DNA of 64,000 nt from the NCBI GenBank assembly GCA_963932145.1, contig OZ010596.1, forward strand, positions 78,646,770-78,710,769, in the 5' to 3' direction. The position numbers and the translations under genes were made by a program. The DNA is from Acanthosepion lycidas. Taxonomy: Eukaryota; Mollusca; Cephalopoda; Sepiida; Sepiidae. Below the pieces are notes generated by a model that was not told the DNA's origin, did no database searches, and was given only the letters and a program-made list of their open reading frames with translations. Below, in pieces: positions 55,055 through 64,000 of this stretch (positions are counted from its first letter, which is position 1; each line of letters starts with the position of its first letter).

Positions 55055-55205
55055 TCTACGTAAAGCCAAAATTTAAAAAAAATAATCAGTTTGTCTGACG
55101 ATCGCTAAAGTGTGAAACCCAGGGTCACAAACTCACATCTATCCAACCAAATATGTTAGATCTATCTCTGATATTGAGTGCTTTCTAATAAGTACCGCGT
55201 ATATA
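55055..55205. repeat. Repeat-E copy 2 (possible MITE)
   Basis: Shares CCAAAATTTAAAAA and CAGGGTCACAAACTCACATC with 5430-5592 and ends CTAATAAGTACCGCGTATA, the inverted form of that copy's left arm. Confidence 0.5.
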
Positions 55206-55289
55206 AATAATTATATATTTATATACAAACACTTTTCACACACATATATATATGTTTATACACACACAAACATATATATATATATGCTC

Positions 55290-55660
55290 GACTATATCGA
55301 CGTATGAGGATCAAGCATATCCTAGGAACCGACAGCCTGACACCAGCACATGAGATTTGATTATAGTGGTGAAGGTTTTGTGCAGAACCATTCTCACTTT
55401 TTGAAGGGCCGAATACAGAGACCTGGTGCGCTATGTGCCACATGGTCTCCAAACGACTCTCCGCAGGTTTTGAATTCAGAGTTGTCCTTCTCCAGTTGCT
55501 ATCCAAGGCTATGTCCTGCTATTTACCCATAGCTGGAGGGCGAAGAAAAGGATTCATACCTTTCGCAAGGTAAGTGAATGTAATGGATTTGACTGGAATT
55601 CGAACTCGGGTCTTTGATTCCTCAATGCAAGTCTCTATCTATTACCCCACCGTACCTCCA
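55290..55660 (-). mobile_element. SINE family C, nearly full length
   Basis: Body from ATATCGACGTATGAGGATCA through ACAGAGACCTGGTGCGCTAT and CAGTTGCTATCCAAGGCTAT. The tRNA head at the right end is on the minus strand (complement of AATTCGAACTCGGG and TATTACCCCACCGTACCTCC). Confidence 0.82.
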
Positions 55661-56414
55661 ATAACTATATATTGTGTGTGACTGTGTTTGTGTGTGTTAC
55701 GTTCTGAATCACACTCAACTTTAAAAGCCTGAGCAGATTTTTTTCCCGAAGAGATAGTTATTGGCATGGAGCCAAGAATATTTAATAACCTAAATCGTAG
55801 CGAGAATGTTGCATCCAGCCTTTTTGGTCTTCCCTAAGGGTCACCAGTAAGAATCGCCTAAGTAAGAATTGGCATCTGGAGAGGAAGCCATTTAAAGCAA
55901 TCATATCAATTGTCATTTATAAAAGAAGATGGGTTTTATTTATGGCCACTGTTACACTCGATATATCGAAGCTTCATAGCTAAGACACGCCATGCCACCC
56001 ACATGGTCGTATTCCATTGCTAACATTTTAGTTCCACTCGAGTAACTTCCCACGAACCGTTGGTTTATAGAATTGACTCCCAAGTGAATGCTTCCCCGAA
56101 CGTTAACCGTTATCTTCTCAAGATATCTCGATAAACCCTTCCTCTTACTCTGTCATCCTCTGTCATCCTCTGTCATCCTCTGTTTCGAATGTGTGTTTGT
56201 CCTTTTCCAAGGTGAGCATCTCTTTAAAAAAAAAAAAAGTATATCTTTACTATTAGTACAATTTAGTTTATAAAAATTCGCTAGTAAAAAATAAACAAAT
56301 CCCCAAAACTAATCTGTATTTTTATTAGATTGCCCTATATTAGAACAAAAAACTTTGTAAACGCAATCTAAAAGAACCCACAATATAAATACTCTATATA
56401 ATCACACTATATAA

Positions 56415-56417
<3 letters not shown>
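55661..56417. other. Unassigned sequence
   Basis: Includes a threefold 10-bp repeat CTGTCATCCT at about 56148-56180. No family or domain recognised. Confidence 0.5.

Positions 56418-56475
<58 letters not shown>
56418..56475. repeat. (TA)n microsatellite
   Basis: About 58 bp TA. Confidence 0.95.
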
Positions 56476-56478
<3 letters not shown>

Positions 56479-56537
56479 CAAAATATAATCACTTGCGAGA
56501 TATGCTGCGAGGAAAGTTAGTTCATTGTATTGTGCTA

Positions 56538-56707
56538 CAGTGTAACCCGGATATAAGAGAATCGGATATAAGAGAGATTTTCTCTGGTCCCAAATTAGAG
56601 CCATACTTACCTAAACAAAATAGACCAAACCCGGATATAAGAGAAACTCCGGATATAAGAGACTTCTTCTCCGGTCCCGACAACTCTCTTATATCCGGGT
56701 TACACTG
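56538..56707. mobile_element. pogo/Tigger-like MITE 2
   Basis: 170 bp, ends CAGTGTAACCCGGATATAAG and complement, TA on both sides. It has an internal CGGATATAAGAGA repetition. Longer relative of 38115-38214. Confidence 0.9.
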
Positions 56708-56721
56708 TATATACCTTTTCT

Positions 56722-56852
56722 TGCCCGAATTTATCTTACACATTTATAAATCTACCATTCGCCTATTCTTTGAATATTGTTGCCACATATGGTCTGGTGC
56801 TCTTGCTATATATCTAGAGATTATTGTTAAAATCCAAAGAAGATTCTGCTAA
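56722..56852 (+). mobile_element. Jockey-like LINE C-terminal fragment
   Basis: LPEFILHIYKSTIRLFFEYC then CHIWSGALAIYLEIIVKIQR, the segment just upstream of the ICNIIGPDLASR block in this family. Confidence 0.8.
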
Positions 56853-56854
56853 CC

Positions 56855-57075
56855 CGTAAATTAAGAAGATAGGAGATAATAATTGACATTGCATTTAAAT
56901 TTTTGAAGATCGCTCTTGATGGAACAAGAAACCAGAATAAGTGTGATAGAAGAAATTGTTAGCATAGAACATACGATTAAATCTAGTTATTTCGACTATA
57001 AAATGATGAGGCCTTTCTGTTAATCTAGTAATGCGCGTAAATTTCAAAGAGCCTAGGTACTCTAGAGGAGAGGTC
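56855..57075 (-). mobile_element. Jockey-like LINE 3' fragment, inverted
   Basis: The complement carries the AGATTAACAGAAAGGCCTCA / KFKCNVN-like tail (ACATTGCATTTAAATTTTTG on the plus strand). It faces the previous fragment end to end. Confidence 0.65.
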
Positions 57076-57085
57076 AGCTAAATAT

Positions 57086-57186
57086 TAGGTTGGTGTAAAA
57101 ATAATGACGTAATAATGTCGTTTTTTGACGTTAAAAATTACGTTAAAAAACGACATAATTACGTCATTATTTTTGCACCAACCTAA
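57086..57186. mobile_element. Mariner-type MITE 5
   Basis: 101 bp palindrome with TTAGGTTGGTG tips and TA flanks. Confidence 0.92.
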
Positions 57187-57189
57187 TAT

Positions 57190-57382
57190 TTCTGTTATTA
57201 AAATCTATTTTTACACCTTCAGTTTGGGGTCAACTACTTGCCCATAGCAACATGTGCTACCACCTCGGGGTCAGGCTGGACCTGGGAACACCAACAATTA
57301 AGAGGTGGTTCCATGCTCTTCAAAACCTCCTGATCAGAGGCCTTGCTGCTGGACGTAGTTTATCGTCTTACCCAGGACGGAA
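57190..57382 (+). repeat. Repeat-A copy 4
   Basis: CCTTCAGTTTGGGGTCAACT through GTTTATCGTCTTACCCAGGA. Once again abuts a Jockey-like fragment. Confidence 0.75.
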
Positions 57383-57384
57383 GG

Positions 57385-57480
57385 CGGTGGGAATGTACTG
57401 AAATCGAGATACCAAATCAGGACTAACAATATTGCAGATTCTTCTTCGGATTTTATCTAGTATCTCTAAAAAGCGTGTTT
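57385..57480 (-). mobile_element. Jockey-like LINE C-terminal fragment
   Basis: The minus strand reads LEILDKIRRRICNIVSPDLV then SRFQ, the conserved C-terminal block. Confidence 0.8.
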
Positions 57481-57900
57481 TAATATTGATATATACACAT
57501 GTTGTGATTCGAACTTTTTGGGAAAATAATTTAATTAATGATCTTGAAAACAATTCGCGCCACACCTATGATACTCTCACGGCAGATCAGTATGCCGCGG
57601 CAGATCACCGGTTGAAAATCACTGATCTAAGCAAAAACCAAACATGCAAATTCTTGCTCGGTTCGATTGATTTGCAGTATTTGATAATTCGCGAGGGTTG
57701 AAAAATATCGGAGAAAGATTTTGGAAAAGAAAAGCTGTGCATTCAGAAGGACGTAAAAAATTCGATGTCAGCCTCAATTTGAAGTCGAAAGGGCAGCAGT
57801 GTTGCCAGTGTTGAAGGTGAAATGACAGCATTGCAAAATGAACAAACGAAAGCGCGTCCTAATCAGCAGAGAAAGGGAAAGAAGTGAAAAGGTGTAGAAG
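57481..57900. other. Unassigned sequence of ordinary composition
   Basis: Continues a plus-strand frame to 57701 (NSRHTYDTLTADQYAAADHR and onward) with no family I recognise. One of few stretches here without an evident repeat. Confidence 0.4.
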
Positions 57901-58345
57901 AAGGTGAGTGAGTAAAAGAGAGAAAGAAAGAAAGAAAGAAAGAATATTGGAGTAGAGAAAATAGGAGAGAAAGATAGGAAAAGAACGCAGAAAAGAGTGG
58001 TAGTAGAGAAGATGTGTAAAAGATAGGGAAAAGTTAGAAGAAGAAGAAGAAGAAGAAGAAGAAGAAGAAGAAGAAGAAAGAAAAGAAGAAGAAGAAACTG
58101 TAAAAGAAAAAAGCAGGAAGAAGAAATAGTGTGAAAATGATGACAAAAGATGCAAGGAAAGACGTTGAGAAGCAATAAAAAAGGATAGCGAAAGAAAGAA
58201 AGAAAGTAGAAGAAGAAGAAGAAGAAGAAGAAGAAGAAGAAGAAGAAGAAACTGTAAAAGAAAAAAGCAGGAAGAAGAAATAGTGTGAAAATGATGACAA
58301 ATGATGCAAGGAAAGACGTGTGAGAAGCAATAAAAATGATAGCGA

Positions 58346-58377
<32 letters not shown>

Positions 58378-58960
58378 AAAAGAAAGAAGAAGAAAAAGAA
58401 AGAAGAAGAAGAAGAAGAAGAAGAAGAAGAAGAAACTGTAAAAAAAAAAGCAGGAAGAAGAAATAGTGTGAAAATGATGACAAAAGATGCAAGGAAAGAC
58501 GTGTGAGAAGCAATAAAAATGATAGCGAAAGAAAGAAAGAAAGAAAGAAAGAAAGAAGAAGAAGAAGAAGAAGAAGAAGAAGAAGAAGAAGAAAAAGAAA
58601 GAAGAAGAAAAAGAAAGAAGAAGAAGAAGAAGAAGAAGAAGAAGAAGAAGAAGAAGAAGAAGAAGAAGAAGAAGAAGAAGAAACTGTAAAAAAAAAAAGC
58701 AGGAAGAAGATATAGTGTGAAAATGATGACAAAAGATGCAAGGAAAGGCCTGTGAGAAGCAATAAAAATGATAGCGAAAGAAAGAAAGAAAGAAGAAGAA
58801 GAAGAAGAAGAAGAAGAAGAAGAAGAAGAAGGTTGAGTGATTCGAGAAACGAGTAGTAAAATAACAAAAGCATGAAAGAAGGAAGGAAGAGTAAGTGTAA
58901 AAGACAAGAAGAAATGATAACAAAAGAAAGAAGAAAGAGTGGGAGGAGGAGAATAAGGAA
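57901..58960. repeat. Purine-rich tandem block built on (GAA)n / (GAAA)n
   Basis: Four to five units, each with a (GAA)n run then AAACTGTAAAAGAAAAAAGC (about 58095, 58249, 58433, 58679), CAGGAAGAAGAAATAGTGTG, AAATGATGACAAA.GATGCAA and a (GAAA)n run. Unit spacing grows (about 154, 184, 246 bp) as the GAA and GAAA runs lengthen. Frames of up to 377 codons are compositional. Confidence 0.9.
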
Positions 58961-59934
58961 GAGGAGGAGGAGGAGAATCAGTTCTTACTAAACGAATGAA
59001 TAAATATGGCCGGTGATAACGGGATCCTGCAAATTTTCAGAATGATGTTCGAAAAGGTTAATCGCCTTGTGAAGGGAGGGCAAGGAGGACAAACTATGTT
59101 TATTGAAAGAACTACACACACACTGTTGTGCATAATTTTAACCTATATATATACTAATCCACTTGTAAATAAATGTTAGCTACATTTGTCTCTTTAAATA
59201 TATATATTGGGTTCAAATATAGATCAAATATGGATCGGAATCTGAGAGAATGATAAGATAAAAAACAAATAGGAAACGTTTATCAATCTAAAATATTTCA
59301 CTTTTATTAAAGCTTCATCAGAGAATGAGATATGGAGAAAAAAGAAGAAAGAAATTCTCGTATTTTTATTTTTTTGTTGTTTGATTTTCATTGTTTAATC
59401 AGGTTTGACGTGCATTCGACTTTTTAAACCAAAGGTTAGAAGAATTTATGACGTTCCGAATTCAAATAGAGACGATGTGTTGATCCAGACATTGAAGAAA
59501 TTAACAGATTTCAAGATTACCTGAAAAAAGCGTAAATATTGTTTTATGTATGTAAAACTATAATAATTCTAATTTGTCTATGTGAGATTCAAATGATAAT
59601 AATGTATATTTGTAAGTGTGTGTGCAGTAGTAGTAGTAGTAGTAGGTATTAAGTTTGTTGGTTTTTCTTATGTTGATTTGGGAAGGTTATTACGAACATA
59701 CCATTCGGAGTCAATAAAAGCTAGCGATGTAATATAATGTTTTTGACGTGTGTTTATAGTTGGTAATATTGTTATTAGTAGGCGCTCGAAGGACTAGATT
59801 CCTAAAGAAGTGTGTTCTTTTTTAATTAGGATAACATTAGTAAAATCAAATATGTATATATCTTTTTTATTATTCCGTAGATTCTTCCAGAATTTTTAAC
59901 ACATTTTCCTCGATATAGTTTTCATCTTTCCTGT
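58961..59934. other. Unassigned sequence with one hammerhead-like motif
   Basis: No coding feature. At about 59283-59325 the minus strand reads CTGATGA, AGCTTT, a short loop, AAAAGT, GAAAT. A (GTA)n run lies at about 59625-59645. Confidence 0.5.
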
Positions 59935-60415
59935 ATTGCCTCACTAGAATCTATCTTGCATCTATATATATCTACCATTCGTCCCTGCACTGAATATCGT
60001 TAATAAAACTGGTTTGGTGCTTTTGCTATGTACCTAGAGATTCTTGACAAAATACAAAGAAGAATCGGCAATGTTACTGATCCTGACTTCAATAACTTTC
60101 CCACCACGGTAACGTAGCTTCCCTGTACCATTTTCTATAAATATTTTCATGGTAATTGTTCTGAAGTGCTTTCTTCTTTGGCATCTCAACTTGATGAATT
60201 CACGGGTTGTACTGGATTGGTTGTTAGGTCTCATAATTTTACTGATAATCGGTACTTCTCTTCCTACTGTGGAATTCTTAGCCGTTTTTTTCTTTCCTGC
60301 CAACTACTTCATATTCAGTCTTTTTTTTTACCCTCAATAACGTTTCCTCGGTTTCTTTCACATTTACTAACAGCTTGCGCCTTAGAGGCTTTATCCCCTT
60401 GCTTGGAGGGAAATG
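59935..60415 (+). mobile_element. Jockey-like LINE 3' portion
   Basis: IYHSSLH-like, then YLEILDKIQRRIGNVTDPDF, CTIFYKYFHGNCSE-like, SLASQLDEFTGCTGLVVRSH, and the untranslated end with CTTAGAGGCTTTATCCCCTT. Several frame changes. Confidence 0.78.
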
Positions 60416-60476
<61 letters not shown>

Positions 60477-60500
60477 TAAATAAATAAATAAATATATTAT
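60416..60500. repeat. (TA)n then (AAAT)n
   Basis: About 55 bp TA followed by AAAT repeats at the LINE end; consistent with a LINE tail plus microsatellite growth. Confidence 0.92.
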
Positions 60501-60531
60501 CTTTAAATATTTAAAGAATTAAATAATATTT

Positions 60532-60600
60532 ATGTTGGTCACACCACAAACTCGCTTTCACGACGCTTGATGCGGTCCGTCAAAAACGTGTGAATTTCTT
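60532..60600 (+). mobile_element. Penelope-like GIY-YIG fragment (small)
   Basis: Duplicate of 61250-61295: GTTGGTCACACCACAAACTC, GCTTTCACGACGCTTGA, encoding VGHTTNSLSRR. Confidence 0.7.
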
Positions 60601-60604
60601 TTCA

Positions 60605-60715
60605 TTTTTCATTTCAACCTTTTTGAAGTAAAGTCTGATGATCCAGAGCCCTGTTAAAGGGGTTGTGGTGAAATAACTTATTACATGGAACCTTAAAGTA
60701 ATCTGTTTTTATTCA
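60605..60715. mobile_element. One arm of the 46021-type foldback MITE
   Basis: AAAGTCTGATGATCCAGAGC through TTATTACATGGAACCTTAAA; only the right arm is present. Confidence 0.75.
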
Positions 60716-60729
60716 TACATATATATATA

Positions 60730-60798
60730 TTAGGTTGGTGCAAAAATAATGTCGTTTTCTCACATATGTTACTATGTAAGAAAACCTAATATACCAAC

Positions 60799-60802
<4 letters not shown>
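60730..60802. mobile_element. Mariner-type MITE 6, damaged
   Basis: Normal left half (TTAGGTTGGTGCAAAAATAA, then GTCGTTTTCTCACATATG), shortened right half ending ACCAACCTAA. TA-rich flanks. Confidence 0.82.

Positions 60803-60804
<2 letters not shown>

Positions 60805-60842
<38 letters not shown>
60805..60842. repeat. (TA)n microsatellite
   Basis: TA run following the MITE. Confidence 0.95.
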
Positions 60843-60848
<6 letters not shown>

Positions 60849-60849
60849 T

Positions 60850-61436
60850 TTCATTGAAAACGACAGACAAGGTGCTTTTTTATTTTTTTTATAAATGTAT
60901 AGCCGAAAGCGATCGGGAAAAAAACAACATTTGAACAGTTTTTATATAGTTTATCATCCGAAAAGAAAAAAACTAGATCGCATGAGAAATTGTATAAAAA
61001 ACTAAATAAAAGCACCTTGTCTGTCGATTTCAATGAAATGTACATAAAAAAAGGATTGCTGCCTAAATGCACAAATCAACAACAGATCCTAGCAAAAAAT
61101 TAAGTTAATCATATACTACACTAAATCTAGTATATCCAACTTAATTCTTCGCAATGATTCTTCCTCCGGTTAGCGATTTGCAAAAAACCAACATAGTTTA
61201 TAAATTCAAGTGCCCTTTGGGAGATTGTATCTCCAACGAATTAAATAATATTGATGTTGGTCACACCGCAAACTCGCTTTCACGACGCTTGACATTACAT
61301 TTGAATGAAAACTCTAACATTTTTAGGCATTTAAAACAACATGCCTGGCCGCATACACAATTCCGTAAAATCCTTGTCGAAAACACAATTATACTTAAAC
61401 ATGAAAACAATAAACAAAAACTAAAAATCCTTGAAG

Positions 61437-61437
<1 letters not shown>
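60850..61437 (+). pseudogene. Second Penelope-like element fragment with GIY-YIG endonuclease
   Basis: Plus strand from about 61154 reads [60 protein letters not shown], then [30 protein letters not shown]. That is the GIY-YIG nuclease core (IVYKF..., VGHT, Arg in SRRL, His in HLKQH, Glu of ILEAI) of a lineage distinct from the one at 13330. The upstream part (60860-61150) fits the preceding linker but is less clear. Incomplete at both ends and cut by (TA)n. Confidence 0.82.
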
Positions 61438-61477
<40 letters not shown>

Positions 61478-61543
61478 CCCCCCACTGATTATAATGTTTA
61501 TAGTAATAACTTGTACACATATATAAACACACAGAGGCATACT

Positions 61544-61620
<77 letters not shown>
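61438..61620. repeat. Two (TA)n runs
   Basis: TA at 61438-61474 and 61548-61619, spacer unassigned. Confidence 0.93.
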
Positions 61621-61625
<5 letters not shown>

Positions 61626-61649
61626 GTAATTAATATAAGTAAACGGACG

Positions 61650-61757
61650 GTTTTTGATTGATGTTAGCTTCAGAATCCCGACTCCAGAGTTTCGTAGACG
61701 GCTCCTCCGGGAATTACAACCTCCACTCAGCAGTGTGTATCAGCAATAAAATGAAGA
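61650..61757. other. Short unassigned segment
   Basis: GATTGATGTTAGCTTCAGAA resembles part of the SINE D head at 19508, but too little for a call. Confidence 0.25.
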
Positions 61758-61758
61758 C

Positions 61759-61824
<66 letters not shown>
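61758..61824. repeat. (TG)n microsatellite
   Basis: About 65 bp TG. Confidence 0.95.
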
Positions 61825-61825
<1 letters not shown>

Positions 61826-61884
61826 CATACTCGATGCTTCAGGAATTCCGCCTAATAAGCTGGAATACATAGAATATTAACCCG

Positions 61885-62400
61885 TAAAATGTCTGTTAGG
61901 CTTACACTCGCCATATTTTCAAATCTTGTTCGTCCCCGTTTTTCCCTGTTTGAGTTTTCTAACTGCGCCTACGTGTTATCTGTCTCCCTGTATGGCAGCA
62001 AGTGCTGGACAATCATCTCGAAGATGAAGAAGAGAATTGAAGCAACAGAAAGGCGGTTCTACAGAAGGACGCTGAGGATACCATGGACCGAACATGTGAG
62101 CAACGACGAAGTTTTAGATAAAATGGAAACAAAAAGCAAACATACTTGGCATCAGGAAGAGACAGTTGAGGTTTCTACGCCAATGAGTTAGAGGGTTTAG
62201 AAAATCTGATACTCACAGGACAGATTGAATGCAAGAGAGACGGAGGAACACCGCTCATGACTTACTTAGTGTGCTTAAGTAAGTGAATGCTTGAATAGGG
62301 TTTAGGAGAAATAACAGACAAAATTACTTAAGAGCTCCAAGGGACAAGAAATTGTGGAGAGCCATGATCGACTACGCACATAAAGATAAAGAAGCTGCCA
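61885..62400 (+). mobile_element. RTE-like LINE ORF C-terminal part
   Basis: VLSVSLYGSKCWTIISKMKK, RIEATERRFYRRTLRIPWTE, HVSNDEVLDKMETKSK: the post-RT region of endonuclease-RT LINEs (YGSECWTI motif). It continues with broken frames to TGQIECKRD, TYLVCLSKWM and KLWRAMIDYA near 62350. Single-copy version of the tail amplified at 21826. Confidence 0.85.
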
Positions 62401-62589
62401 GATGCCGAGAACTTCGATCTCTATGACCCGATATCCAGGTTTGGCAACAGCGTTGTCCGATAATTGCCATGTTCCGGTACTTTTATGAATCAACATATTT
62501 CACTAAGTGGCTACGAAGGCATCGCCCCACGTTGTTTACAACTTTCCGCAGCAGACGACAACAGCAGAGTTTTTTGGCGTTACGGACTT

Positions 62590-63005
62590 TTTTGATTTCT
62601 TCAAAGAATGGTCTGTAATATAATCGATCCTGACCAGGCGTCTCGACTTCAGTCATTTTCTCAACGACATGATATGACTTCCTTGTCTTTTCTACAAATT
62701 ATGGCAACTGTTCTGATGAGCTTTTTAACTATTTAGTTCGACTACATGAAGCTAAACGTTCTACTAAGTTGGCAACTAGGTGTCACTGTTTTACTGATGA
62801 ACTAGCTAGATAAAACCGCGACTTCTACTTTAAGAGTTTCTTTCCTGGCGCTTCTGAACTGTGAAATTCCCTTCCGATTTCTTGCTTCCCTGATAACTAC
62901 AATCGTCAAAAATTTAAATGCGACATCATTCGCCATCTTCTGTCTTCTTGAATCCTGTTCTTTTATTGTTCTTTTCTCAATCCTCCCCTTTAAGGTTTTC
63001 TAATT
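62590..63005 (+). mobile_element. Jockey-like LINE 3' portion
   Basis: QRMVCNIIDPDQASRLQSFS, QRHDMTSLSFLQI, HEAKRSTKLATRCHCFTDEL-like, SFFPGASEL-like, FPDNYNRQKFKCDIIRHLLS then a stop. The longest readable copy of the C-terminus; frame changes present. Confidence 0.85.
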
Positions 63006-63105
63006 CTCTTTCCCTCTCCGTAAAACCCCACCGTTAGGCTTCTTTTTTCTTTTTTTTTTCTTTTTCATTTCTTGTATATAGCTCCATACATATTCGTTTA
63101 AGATA

Positions 63106-63185
63106 TTAGGTTGGTGCAAAAATAATGTCGTTTTCTCACATAGTAACATATGTGAGAAAACGACATTATTTTTGCACCAACCTAA
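63106..63185. mobile_element. Mariner-type MITE 7
   Basis: 80 bp, perfect arms TTAGGTTGGTGCAAAAATAA, then TGTCGTTTTCTCACATA, TA flanks. Probably the youngest copy here, as its arms match without error. Confidence 0.94.
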
Positions 63186-63289
63186 TATATGTGTTTTGGT
63201 TTTAGGCTTCTTATTTTTAGCCTTTGTCTGGCATGAAACAATAAAAAAAAACTTATTTGGCAGCATTAATGATTATTTTATTTTTTTAT

Positions 63290-63425
63290 GGTGATTTTCT
63301 AAGCGTAGCTTAGAAGTGGCACAAGGCCGAAAGTATGGGCTACCCAGTGTAGGATCGAACTCACGACTCTGTTGTAATTGTTCTAGCAAGACAAGCTTGC
63401 TAACCACTACACCGCCTCGAGGTGC
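63290..63425 (-). mobile_element. SINE family B copy
   Basis: Minus strand: GGCACCTCGAGGCGGTGTAG, TGGTTAGCAAGCTTGTCTTG, GTGAGTTCGATCCTACAC, GGCCTTGTGCCACTTCTAAG. Well preserved. Confidence 0.87.
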
Positions 63426-63489
63426 CCTTTTTCTCTTTTATGGTTTATTCCAGCTTTGATAAGACACCAATATATATGCTCGAGGAATC

Positions 63490-63625
63490 GGTGACTTTGA
63501 CGTGGTATAATCGTTAGCAAGCGTATCTCGCTAGATTGATTACCACTGTACAGTAAGTTCGAATCTCACTTGGTGCTTCATACATGCAAGCAAGTGCCAT
63601 ATCTTAGCTATGCTTAGTAAATAAA
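63490..63625 (+). mobile_element. SINE family B copy, diverged
   Basis: GACGTGGTATAATCGTTAGC, AAGTTCGAATCTCACTTGG (B box), CAAGTGCCATATCTTAGCTA. Faces the previous copy head to head. Confidence 0.78.
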
Positions 63626-64000
63626 TATATGTTGGATGAGCTGGAAAGCCAATGTTTACGTAATTTTTTTTTCTCGAGTGATTTTCTCTTCTTCAGCATT
63701 GTTTGTCATCCGGCAGTAGCGAGGTACTTACAGCGTCGGATTAATTATGTATATTCTCCTAACGTAAAAGAAAACGTTTCACCATATTTAAAGATGGAGT
63801 ATTTTCCTTTGCATATTTGATTTTTTATTTATTTTTTTTTTATTTATACACATTTTTTATCTTTCATTTTATCAGGAGACCGCTGTTCCATTTTCATAGT
63901 ACTGAGCCCGAAATCAGCCCAAAATCAGCTGATTTCGGGGTATCCTGCGCAAATCTATTTTACAGATTGAAAACTGAATCAATGGCGTGATGTGTATGAA
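63626..64000. other. Unassigned sequence with a short hairpin
   Basis: AT-rich; CCCGAAATCAGC at 63907 pairs with GCTGATTTCGGG at 63928-63939. No gene seen. Confidence 0.5.

Noticed and set aside
57432-57701. Possible host coding segment
   Set aside because: Begins inside a LINE fragment read on the opposite strand; the rest has no recognised family. Kept as unassigned.
57774-58923. Phe/Ser-rich minus-strand frames of 280-377 codons
   Set aside because: They are translations of GAA/GAAA microsatellites in three overlapping frames.

Overview
Origin and character. This is a gene-poor, repeat-saturated stretch of animal nuclear DNA. I see no convincing host protein-coding gene, no rRNA and no canonical tRNA gene. 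The mix of repeats points to a coleoid cephalopod, most likely an octopus: several tRNA-derived SINE families, Jockey-like and RTE-like LINE tails, Penelope-like elements with GIY-YIG endonuclease domains, very long (TA)n runs, and GATA, TG, GAA and TTC microsatellites. The octopus assignment is inference from remembered family resemblance and was not checked against a database.

Layout. 1-4760: one Jockey-like LINE on the minus strand (5' UTR, Gag-like ORF1 with CCHC knuckles, then the endonuclease and linker of ORF2). It is interrupted by a SINE, a mariner MITE, a foldback element with an internal 116-bp tandem repeat, and a three-copy SINE cassette with its own 12-bp target duplication. 4760-12600: LINE 3' tails on both strands, Tc1/mariner-like remnants, a cluster of three SINE copies in alternating orientation, and sequence I cannot assign. 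12640-15730: GATA/TA/GA microsatellites split by a Penelope-like element that keeps an open frame with a GIY-YIG domain. 16200-23490: SINEs, LINE tails, a piggyBac-type MITE nested inside another MITE, a single C2H2 finger remnant, and a LINE tail amplified in tandem. 23490-37150: an extremely purine-rich block with a 12.4-kb array of a 48-bp minisatellite (about 258 copies, one 200-N gap). The giant open frames there are compositional artefacts. 37150-47300: hAT, RTE-like LINE and MITE remnants and long pyrimidine tracts. 47457-52556: a 16-copy array of a ~285-bp repeat. Read on the minus strand, each unit carries a close match to the 5' end of U2 snRNA and an Sm-site-like motif followed by a UACG-capped hairpin. 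A class II tRNA-like fold lies just upstream on the same strand, and inverted repeats flank the array. 52557-64000: more SINEs, MITEs, LINE tails, a GAA tandem block and a second Penelope-like fragment.

What stands out. The best candidate for something undescribed is the U2-like tandem array with its tRNA-like leader. Second is the recurrence of hammerhead-ribozyme-like cores in tRNA SINEs and Penelope-type ends. No genes appear to work together here; the order in the window comes from nested insertion and local tandem amplification.
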